The notes beneath the pieces are model-generated. The model saw only the letters and a program-made list of their open reading frames with translations, was not told the origin of the DNA and did not search any database. 5,297 nucleotides of DNA from an uncultured Amylibacter sp. Lineage in GTDB: Bacteria > Pseudomonadota > Alphaproteobacteria > Rhodobacterales > Rhodobacteraceae. This document shows, in pieces, positions 1 through 5,297 of this stretch. How positions within the stretch are numbered: position 1 is the stretch's first letter; each line of letters starts with the position of its first letter. The position numbers and the translations under genes were made by a program. The stretch lies in NCBI GenBank assembly GCA_938001995.1, contig CALLAV010000174.1, positions 1 to 5,297 of the forward strand. The letters are read 5' to 3'.

Positions 1-2681
1 CAGGCGATCCAACCCGCAAGGCGCGCGCCATTCAGCAATTTTATGCAGACTTGGGACTGACGCCAATGCGCAATCTGGTGGCGCTGTTGTTCCTGCCTCT
101 GATGATGCTGGGACTAAGTGCGACTGAGGAAATGGGCAAAACCCTCACAGCGCGACTGATGTGGGCGCAAAATATGGGGTTGCCTGATGCGACCTACGCC
201 ATGCCTGTGCTGTTTGCAGTGCTGGCGGGTGTTTATCTGCACTGGGCAGTGGCCAAGACGAAACGCTCGGCTGTGTTGTGGTGGGTCATTGGAGCGCCGC
301 TGCTGTTCGGGCTGGTGTTTCAGTTGTCTTTCGCAGGCAATGTGTATCTGTGCGTGGCGCTTGGGTTGTTGTTGGTGCAACGGGCCTATGTGACGGGAAT
401 GTTGCAAGACGGCGTGCGTGCAGTGAAACACGCGCTAAGGCGCTGGCAGGTGCGCAGCAAATGGGCGGGCGTTGTACCGCTCGCACATTCCGAGGCGTTA
501 ACCACGGCTGGCAACAAATCCTACCGCCTGTCGGTGATGCGTAACGCAGGACTGCCCGTTCCAAACGGTGCAGTGATCCGTTCTGACGTGATAGAGCGCT
601 TCAATCTGATGAACGGAACCCAGAAAGAAGCCTTTGCCGCCAAGGTTTGGACCATGATTGGCAAGCAAAACTGTGCGGTACGCAGTTCAGCCAGTGGCGA
701 GGATGGAGCGGATAAGAGTTTCGCTGGCATTTTCGACTCTGTGCTGCATGTGGATGCGACCAGACTGCGGGCTGCGCTTGAAACCGTGATTGCGTCGTTT
801 TCGTCAGCACGGGCTGGCAGCTATGCCGCTGATGCGCCCCAAGACCATGACGGTAATATTCTGGTGCAACAAATGGTGGATGCCGATTATGCGGGCGTGC
901 TGTTCACACAAGACCCGACTGCGCCTGGTCTAATGATGATCGAATTGGCGCGCGGTACGGGCGATGATCTGGTGTCTGGCCGTGTGACCCCTGAAACCCA
1001 CCGCTTTGGGCGATTCACGAAGCGGCCTGTCAGCGAAGACACCGCTCCGTTTGATCTGACCCCGCTCATTGCGCTTGCCGATCAAATCGAAGCGCTGTTT
1101 GGCGAACCGCAGGATATCGAATGGGCCTATAAAGATGGCACGTTCTACATCTTGCAAAGCCGCGATATCACAACGCTGGCCATTGGCACAAAAGCGCAGA
1201 AAGCGCGGGTGTCCGAATGGCGGCGGCTGTTTGCTGCGTTCCATGATGCACCCAAGGAGGGTGTGATTTTGGAACAAGACGAGATGTCCGAGGTGCTGCC
1301 CCAGCCCACACCTGTGTCCTTTTCCTTGATGGGACAAATGTGGGCGCCAGGTGGCAGTCTGGACCTCGCGTGTCGCGGCTTGGGCGTGCCTTATTGTGTG
1401 CCAGAAGGCAAAGCAGGGCATCTGGTCAATCTGTTTGGCAAAACTTTTGTGGATCGCCAACTAAAGGACCAAATGGCGCTGAATGTGACACCTACAAAGG
1501 CCAAGCAATTGCACAAGGCAGCCAAAGCAATGCCAGAGGCGTTTCGCACGCAAACCATGGTGCAATTGCATCAATTCCTTGACCCGTGGAATGCCACGGA
1601 TTTCAACAAAATGCCGCTGCCAGCGCTTCAAACTGCGTTGCATGTGTTTCGCATCAAGTTGACACAGGACATCTATGTGGAAGCCGAGAAAATCAACATT
1701 CTGGCAGGCTTTAGCATGGCCCAAGCCCAAAGTTATGCCGCGCAAAACCCGCAAGAACAGGATCGGCTGCGCCATGCGGAATTGGATCATGCGCCAACGG
1801 GTCTGATGCGCACATGTGCACGATTAAAGGGGCAGGATGCGAAGGACGAGGCGCTGCGTGTGTTGGGTCATCGCGCGATCTTTGATTATGAAGTGTCCAC
1901 GCCGCGATACGCCGAAGCGCCTGATCTGCTATGGCCGCTCATGAAAACACTGCGCCCGACACCTAAAAAGGCGCGTGTTACGCCTGATCTGGACGACCCG
2001 ATTGATCTGGCATTGGCGATGCAGGACCTAAAGGAGCAGGCAAAGCACGAAGCGCTCAGACTGATCGATCTGATCCGCAAGACACTGCTGGCGATGGGGT
2101 CGAAGTCCGGGCTAGAGGCGTTGATCTTTCAACTGGATATGGACGAGGTTCATACATTGAACGATGAAACCGCGCCCTCCTTGAAGGTCATCGCACAGCG
2201 TCGTCTAAAACGCGCCAAAGCCTTAAAGGAAGTGCAACCCAAAGCAGTGGAGTTGACCTTGTTTGACTGCGAAATCCTCAGCGCACCTGATTTGCAGCAT
2301 CAATCGCTTGGCGAAGGTGACATGGTGGGGAACTGTGTGTCAGGTTCCGCGTCCACCAGCGGCCGCGTGTTTGTGGTGGACGAATCCCAGAACGATCCAG
2401 AAGCGGCCTTTTCGGGCTTTGTCGATGGGGATGTGATTGTCTGCAACATGGTGAACCCTGAATGGCTGCCCTATATCCTGCGGGCCAGTGCGGTGCTGTC
2501 CGAGGTGGGCGGCTGGCTAAGCCATATGTCCATCGTGGCCCGTGAACACAACCTGCTGATGTTGGTGGCGTGCAAAGGCTTGCATCAGTTGCAATCCCAA
2601 GAGGATCATGTGGCCGTACATCTGCAAGGCAATATTGAGGTGCTCCCAGCGGATCGCGCCACGCTCGATATGGTGGGCTAA
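1..2681 (+). CDS. Membrane-anchored PEP-synthase/RPH-like dikinase with N-terminal YidC-like domain (5' partial)
   Basis: The frame is open from base 3 with no stop, so the true start lies left of the window; the TTG at 51 and ATG at 66 fall inside what looks like a conserved domain. Residues are counted from the codon at 51. The part before residue ~120 resembles the YidC/Oxa1 core: a GD-x-R...YADLGLTP cytoplasmic loop, helices near 8-23, 48-67, 75-95 and 97-114, and LMWAQNMGLPDATYAMPVL, comparable to YidC's LW-x-x-DLS-x-x-DPYYILPIL. Residues 150-375 are a PPDK/PEP-synthase ATP-grasp domain: GNKSYRL (K156), AVRSSASGEDGADKSFAG (R211), LVQQMVDADYAGVLFTQDP, SGRVTPETHRF, DIEWAYKDGTFYILQSRDIT (E357, Q369, R371). 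Residues 390-750 form a middle domain with MSEVLPQPTPVSFSLM and GHRAIFDYEVSTPRY, as in rifampin-phosphotransferase-like proteins. Residues 755-868 are the swivelling phosphohistidine domain with GGWLSHMSIVARE (H825, codon 2523-2525). No PEP-binding barrel follows. I infer ATP-dependent phosphoryl transfer via His to an unknown acceptor. The dikinase call is firm, the YidC-like call is likely, and the substrate is unknown. Confidence 0.88.
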   Translation, partial: GDPTRKARAIQQFYADLGLTPMRNLVALLFLPLMMLGLSATEEMGKTLTARLMWAQNMGLPDATYAMPVLFAVLAGVYLHWAVAKTKRSAVLWWVIGAPLLFGLVFQLSFAGNVYLCVALGLLLVQRAYVTGMLQDGVRAVKHALRRWQVRSKWAGVVPLAHSEALTTAGNKSYRLSVMRNAGLPVPNGAVIRSDVIERFNLMNGTQKEAFAAKVWTMIGKQNCAVRSSASGEDGADKSFAGIFDSVLHVDATRLRAALETVIASFSSARAGSYAADAPQDHDGNILVQQMVDADYAGVLFTQDPTAPGLMMIELARGTGDDLVSGRVTPETHRFGRFTKRPVSEDTAPFDLTPLIALADQIEALFGEPQDIEWAYKDGTFYILQSRDITTLAIGTKAQKARVSEWRRLFAAFHDAPKEGVILEQDEMSEVLPQPTPVSFSLMGQMWAPGGSLDLACRGLGVPYCVPEGKAGHLVNLFGKTFVDRQLKDQMALNVTPTKAKQLHKAAKAMPEAFRTQTMVQLHQFLDPWNATDFNKMPLPALQTALHVFRIKLTQDIYVEAEKINILAGFSMAQAQSYAAQNPQEQDRLRHAELDHAPTGLMRTCARLKGQDAKDEALRVLGHRAIFDYEVSTPRYAEAPDLLWPLMKTLRPTPKKARVTPDLDDPIDLALAMQDLKEQAKHEALRLIDLIRKTLLAMGSKSGLEALIFQLDMDEVHTLNDETAPSLKVIAQRRLKRAKALKEVQPKAVELTLFDCEILSAPDLQHQSLGEGDMVGNCVSGSASTSGRVFVVDESQNDPEAAFSGFVDGDVIVCNMVNPEWLPYILRASAVLSEVGGWLSHMSIVAREHNLLMLVACKGLHQLQSQEDHVAVHLQGNIEVLPADRATLDMVG

Positions 2682-2710
2682 CCTCAAGGGTCATTATGGG
2701 TGCTGATAAG

Positions 2711-2742
2711 CAGGCTGGGCAACGACCGTCTAGCCTGTTTTT
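2711..2742 (+). terminator. Rho-independent terminator after the dikinase gene
   Basis: The arms 2711-2720 (CAGGCTGGGC) and 2728-2737 (GTCTAGCCTG) form a 10-bp stem that includes two G-T wobbles. The loop is the seven bases AACGACC, and a run of five T follows at 2738-2742. It lies 29 bases after the stop codon of the dikinase gene, so it should end that transcript and leave the FAS1 gene with its own promoter. The opposite strand has no T run, so it acts in one direction only. Confidence 0.82.
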
Positions 2743-2854
2743 AGGTTCCGTCAAACCAAAGTAACGTGACTATTGTTGCCAATCCAATCACGGATCCCTG
2801 CCGTATCCCTTTGTACGAGCACCACCACGGTGCTTTCCAACGAAGGGAAACGAA
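2743..2854 (+). promoter_or_regulatory. Leader/promoter region of the FAS1 gene with a short hairpin
   Basis: This 112-base stretch lies between the dikinase terminator and the FAS1 start codon and must hold the FAS1 promoter if the terminator works. I could not recognise a convincing -35/-10 pair. It contains a perfect 6-bp inverted repeat, AGCACC (2818-2823) and GGTGCT (2829-2834), around a five-base loop, ending 7 bases before the ribosome binding site. It also holds a direct repeat of ATCCCT at 2794-2799 and 2805-2810, spaced 11 bases apart (one helical turn). Either could be a regulator site, and the hairpin could also stabilise the mRNA 5' end. No function is proven by the sequence. Confidence 0.4.
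2842..2848 (+). promoter_or_regulatory. Ribosome binding site of the FAS1 gene
   Basis: The purine-rich GAAGGGA lies six bases before the ATG at 2855. It supports that start, which also gives a complete signal peptide. Confidence 0.75.
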
Positions 2855-3418
2855 ATGAAATCCGTATTTACAACAGCGCTGGCCGCAGCTTTCATCGCAA
2901 GCACATCCGCATTTGCAGATGGTCACGCAAACAATCCAAAAGTGGGTGGTGCAGAGATGTTCCCATCCAAAACCATCGTAGAAAACGCCGTGGCTTCGCC
3001 GATCCACACAACTCTAGTCGCCGCCGTGACCGCTGCTGGCTTGGTGGACACATTGTCCAGCGAAGGTCCGTTCACAGTGTTTGCGCCAACCGATGAAGCC
3101 TTTGGCGCATTGCCAGCAGGCACCGTCGAAACACTGGTGAAACCAGAAAACAAAGAGACACTGACAAAAATTCTGACCTCCCATGTGGTGGCAGGCAACG
3201 TCATGGCCGCCGATTTGGTAGCAGCAATCAAGGCCAGCCACACAGGGTTCTACAACTTTAAAACCGTGTCGGGCGATGTTCTGTCCGCGAAATTGACGCC
3301 AGGTGGATCTGTTTGGATCTTTGACGAAAGCAGCAACGCCTACAAAGTGACAGTTGCCGATGTTAAGCAATCAAACGGCGTTATCCATGTGATCAATGGT
3401 GTCTTGATCCCTAAATAA
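2855..3418 (+). CDS. Secreted single-domain fasciclin (FAS1) protein
   Basis: This 187-residue protein starts with a classic Sec signal peptide: MKS, a hydrophobic stretch (residues 4-16), then a cleavage motif ending SAFA before DGHA, so cleavage is expected after A21. The rest is one FAS1 (beta-Ig-H3/fasciclin) domain. The H1 motif FTVFAPTDEAFGALP is at 73-87, the central LTKILTSHVVAGNV at 103-116, and the closing H2 motif NGVIHVINGVLIPK at 174-187, right at the C-terminus. There is no membrane anchor, lipobox or second domain, so it should be free in the periplasm or secreted. Bacterial FAS1 proteins of this size are often linked to adhesion or envelope stress, but their exact roles are mostly unknown. 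The gene stands alone between two terminators and converges on pgi with 38 bases between stop codons. The family assignment is firm; the function is not. Confidence 0.95.
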   Translation: MKSVFTTALAAAFIASTSAFADGHANNPKVGGAEMFPSKTIVENAVASPIHTTLVAAVTAAGLVDTLSSEGPFTVFAPTDEAFGALPAGTVETLVKPENKETLTKILTSHVVAGNVMAADLVAAIKASHTGFYNFKTVSGDVLSAKLTPGGSVWIFDESSNAYKVTVADVKQSNGVIHVINGVLIPK

Positions 3419-3426
3419 ACAGTGCA

Positions 3427-3458
3427 GCGGCCTCGGGTGTCCTGAGGCCGCGCCTTTT
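3427..3458 (+). terminator. Terminator between the convergent FAS1 and pgi genes
   Basis: Bases 3427-3451 form an almost perfect GC-rich hairpin. GCGGCCTCGGG pairs with the strand ending CCTGAGGCCGC, giving 10 to 11 bp with one G-T wobble and a TGT to GGTGT-sized loop. GCC and TTTT (3455-3458) follow on the plus strand, so it is mainly a terminator for the FAS1 transcript, starting 8 bases after its stop. On the minus strand the same hairpin comes right after the pgi stop but lacks a good T run there, so any role for pgi is weaker. The T run overlaps the pgi stop codon. Confidence 0.85.
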
Positions 3459-5061
3459 ACAGGCTGGCGAGCAAGCCGCGCGTGGATCCGTCTTTGTCCT
3501 CGGATGTGGCGTCGCCTTCGATCAAAGGCAACATTTGCGTGGCAAGGATTTTGCCCAGTTCAACGCCCCATTGATCAAAACTGTTGATCCCCCAAATCAC
3601 GCCTTCCACAAACACACGATGTTCATAAAGTGCAATGATTTTGCCAAGCGTGCGCGGATCCATCACATTATACATCATCGTCACAGACGGACGATTGCCT
3701 GTGAAAACACGATGCGCGGCTTGGCGTTCTAATTCTGCACCCGTTATCCCTTTTTCAGCCATTAATGCGCGGGATTGGTCCAGATCGCGACCGATCATCA
3801 ATGCTTCTGATTGCGCCAGACAATTGGCCAGCAACAAGCGATGTTGATGCGCCAAATGGGTTTCGTGCCCGCGCCGTGCCACAAGAAATTCACACGGAAT
3901 TGTCCGCGTGCCTTGGTGGATCAATTGATAAAATGCGTGCTGCCCGTTGGTGCCAGGTTCGCCCCAAACAATCGGGCCAGAATCACGGGCCAAAGTCGCG
4001 CCGTCCATCGACACACCCTTGCCATTACTTTCCATATCCAACTGTTGCAGATAGGCGGGCAAGCGCAACAAACGTTGATCATAGGGCAGCACTGCACGGG
4101 TGTCATACCCGCAGATATTGGCATGCCAAATGCCCACGAGCGCCAGCATCACAGGCAGGTTTTCCGCAAGCGGCGTTTCGACAAAGTGGCGATCCATTTC
4201 TTCCGCGCCGCGCAGGAAGTCGATGAAATCGTCAGGCCCAATGGCCAACATTAGCGACAGGCCAATCGGCCCCCAAACGGAATAACGCCCGCCGACCCAA
4301 TCCTCAAACCCAAACACGCGGTCGGCAGGCACACCAAAGGCCGCGGTCTTGTCTTCAGCGGTGGACAGGGCCGCAAGGTGCTGGCTGATATCGGTCTCTG
4401 TCACACCACCTGCCAGCCAGTCTTTGGCCGTTTGCGCGTTGCTCATGGTTTCAATGGTGGTGAAAGTCTTGGACGCGATAATCAAAAGCGTTGTGGCAGG
4501 GTTCAACGGCGCAAGCGTATCGGCAATATCCGCGCCATCAATGTTAGACACAAAATGCACATTGGGCCCATCCGCATAAGGTTTCAGCGCCGCATAAGCC
4601 ATAACGGGGCCAAGGTCAGAGCCACCGATGCCGATGTTCACAACGTCTGTAAATTTCTTCCCATTGGCTGTCGCAATCTGGCCGCTGCGCAGGCCATTGG
4701 CAAAGGTCTTCATCTGCGCAAGCGTCGCCATGACACCGGGCATCACGTTTTCCCCGTCAACGATGATCGCCGTTTCAGACATGTTTCGCAGCGCTGTGTG
4801 CAGCACCGCGCGGCCTTCGGTTTCGTTGATCTTTTCGCCCGCAAACATGGCATCGCGTTTGGCTTCAATGCCACACGCCTCGGCCAGCGCCAAAAGCGCC
4901 GCTTTGGTCTCCGCATCCATGTTGGTCTTGGAATAATCCATTAGAAAGTCACCACATTTGGCCGAGAAATCTCCAAAGCGGTTTGCATCGTCAAACAGGT
5001 CCAGAATGTTGCGATCTTTGCTGGCGGTGTGCAGGTCTGTCAGGTGTGTCCAATGGTCCAT
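3457..5061 (-). CDS. pgi: Glucose-6-phosphate isomerase
   Basis: This cytoplasmic enzyme interconverts glucose-6-phosphate and fructose-6-phosphate. The 534-residue protein is close to the usual bacterial length (about 550) and is complete. Two SIS domains carry the family motifs in order: [12 protein letters not shown] (141-152), [15 protein letters not shown] (197-211, phosphate binding), signature 1 [14 protein letters not shown] (254-267, with R259), MESNGKGV (343-350, with E344, the likely catalytic base), [19 protein letters not shown] (367-385, with H375, expected to act in ring opening) and signature 2 [11 protein letters not shown] (494-504, with K504). All expected active-site residues are present. 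The ATG at 5061 has a strong AAGGGGA site six bases upstream. The gene sits 11 bases downstream of pgl and is probably co-transcribed with it. In bacteria that use the Entner-Doudoroff route, as roseobacters mostly do, it is often used in the gluconeogenic or cycling direction. Confidence 0.98.
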   Translation of the reverse strand: MDHWTHLTDLHTASKDRNILDLFDDANRFGDFSAKCGDFLMDYSKTNMDAETKAALLALAEACGIEAKRDAMFAGEKINETEGRAVLHTALRNMSETAIIVDGENVMPGVMATLAQMKTFANGLRSGQIATANGKKFTDVVNIGIGGSDLGPVMAYAALKPYADGPNVHFVSNIDGADIADTLAPLNPATTLLIIASKTFTTIETMSNAQTAKDWLAGGVTETDISQHLAALSTAEDKTAAFGVPADRVFGFEDWVGGRYSVWGPIGLSLMLAIGPDDFIDFLRGAEEMDRHFVETPLAENLPVMLALVGIWHANICGYDTRAVLPYDQRLLRLPAYLQQLDMESNGKGVSMDGATLARDSGPIVWGEPGTNGQHAFYQLIHQGTRTIPCEFLVARRGHETHLAHQHRLLLANCLAQSEALMIGRDLDQSRALMAEKGITGAELERQAAHRVFTGNRPSVTMMYNVMDPRTLGKIIALYEHRVFVEGVIWGINSFDQWGVELGKILATQMLPLIEGDATSEDKDGSTRGLLASL

Positions 5062-5067
5062 AGCTGA

Positions 5068-5074
5068 TCCCCTT
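5068..5074 (-). promoter_or_regulatory. pgi ribosome binding site overlapping the pgl stop codon
   Basis: On the minus strand AAGGGGA lies six bases before the pgi ATG. Its first two A residues are the last two bases of the pgl TAA stop (5075-5073). Ribosomes finishing pgl therefore end on the pgi binding site, which suggests translational coupling of the two genes. Confidence 0.75.
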
Positions 5075-5297
5075 AATCGGCGTAGTGAATGTGGGCGGCA
5101 GGTAGAACAGCACGCACAGGCGCGTCTGTTACGGGTCCGTCTTGTTGCGCCACGGCCAGTGCTGCTTTCTTGCCCTGACCTGCGATCAACAGGTGTAGGT
5201 TGGCCGCAGATTTCAGAACTGGCGCGGTCAGCGTCATGCGTGGTTCTGGCGCGTTTGGCGCACGCATTGGCAGCAAAACAGGCGCGTCATCGCCAAG
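5073..5297 (-). CDS. pgl: 6-phosphogluconolactonase, C-terminal fragment (5' part outside window)
   Basis: This frame is open to the right edge, so only the last 74 residues are visible and the start is outside the window; the TTG at 5276 is internal. The fragment reads [19 protein letters not shown], then [21 protein letters not shown] and a GKKAALAVA helix, and ends [15 protein letters not shown]. This matches the C-terminal end of the 6-phosphogluconolactonase (DevB/SOL) family, where P-x-RMTLT-x-P, a buried LLI-x-G strand followed by K, and a final pocket segment are typical. The enzyme hydrolyses 6-phosphogluconolactone to 6-phosphogluconate after glucose-6-phosphate dehydrogenase. Its position directly before pgi supports the call and suggests that zwf lies further upstream, beyond the window. 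The His-containing active-site region is not in view. Confidence 0.88.
   Translation of the reverse strand, partial: LGDDAPVLLPMRAPNAPEPRMTLTAPVLKSAANLHLLIAGQGKKAALAVAQQDGPVTDAPVRAVLPAAHIHYAD

Noticed and set aside
51..68. TTG at 51 or ATG at 66 as the true start of the dikinase gene
   Set aside because: The frame is open to the left edge, the upstream residues fit a YidC-like cytoplasmic loop, and no clear ribosome binding site precedes either codon.
930..1460. 176-codon open frame on the minus strand inside the dikinase gene
   Set aside because: It lies antisense to a well-conserved ATP-grasp domain, and its product is rich in His, Arg and Gln with no recognisable motif, which is typical of a shadow frame.
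2278..2754. 158-codon minus-strand frame over the dikinase C-terminus and terminator
   Set aside because: It is antisense to the conserved phosphohistidine domain and crosses a terminator. The product has low-complexity Pro, Arg and Cys content and no family resemblance.
2743..2817. A sigma-70 or ECF promoter for the FAS1 gene
   Set aside because: TTGTTG at 2773 and TATCCC at 2804 look faintly like promoter elements but their spacing is wrong, and no known ECF consensus fits, so no specific promoter is claimed.
3765..4254. Two overlapping plus-strand frames of about 150 codons inside pgi
   Set aside because: Both mirror conserved pgi coding sequence and show no domain or signal of their own.
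4378..4944. 188-codon plus-strand frame inside pgi
   Set aside because: It is the complement of conserved pgi motifs, has a His/Arg-rich product and no plausible ribosome binding site.
1..5297. Mobile element, CRISPR array or tRNA
   Set aside because: No long terminal repeats, transposase motifs, repeat-spacer pattern or cloverleaf were found on either strand.

Overview
The window looks like chromosomal DNA from an alphaproteobacterium, most likely Rhodobacterales (Roseobacter group). This rests on the moderately GC-rich composition, the pgl-pgi gene order (the usual end of a zwf-pgl-pgi cluster in that order) and the protein sequences. The genus cannot be fixed from the sequence alone. No tRNA, rRNA, CRISPR array, insertion sequence or phage-like gene was seen.

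Layout. Positions 1-2681 (+) hold one long reading frame that is already open at the left edge, so its true start lies outside the window. It encodes an unusual membrane-anchored enzyme. A polytopic segment resembling the conserved core of YidC/Oxa1 insertases (TM3 to TM6) is joined to a PEP-synthase/rifampin-phosphotransferase-type dikinase: an ATP-grasp domain, a long middle domain, and a C-terminal phosphohistidine domain with its catalytic His. There is no PEP/pyruvate TIM barrel. A rho-independent terminator follows at 2711-2742. Next comes a 112-base leader region with a hairpin, then a small secreted single-domain fasciclin (FAS1) protein at 2855-3418 (+). A strong hairpin terminator at 3427-3458 separates it from the convergent gene pgi.

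The right part, read on the minus strand, is a carbohydrate operon: the C-terminal end of 6-phosphogluconolactonase (pgl, 5073-5297, start outside the window) and a complete glucose-6-phosphate isomerase (pgi, 3457-5061). They are 11 bases apart, and the pgl stop overlaps the pgi ribosome binding site. Together they link glucose-6-phosphate to 6-phosphogluconate and fructose-6-phosphate (Entner-Doudoroff and pentose phosphate routes).

The three transcription units look independent: dikinase (+), FAS1 (+), and pgl-pgi (-). The most interesting item is the apparent YidC-like/dikinase fusion. Its predicted topology places the ATP-using domains in the cytoplasm, and its phosphoryl acceptor is unknown.
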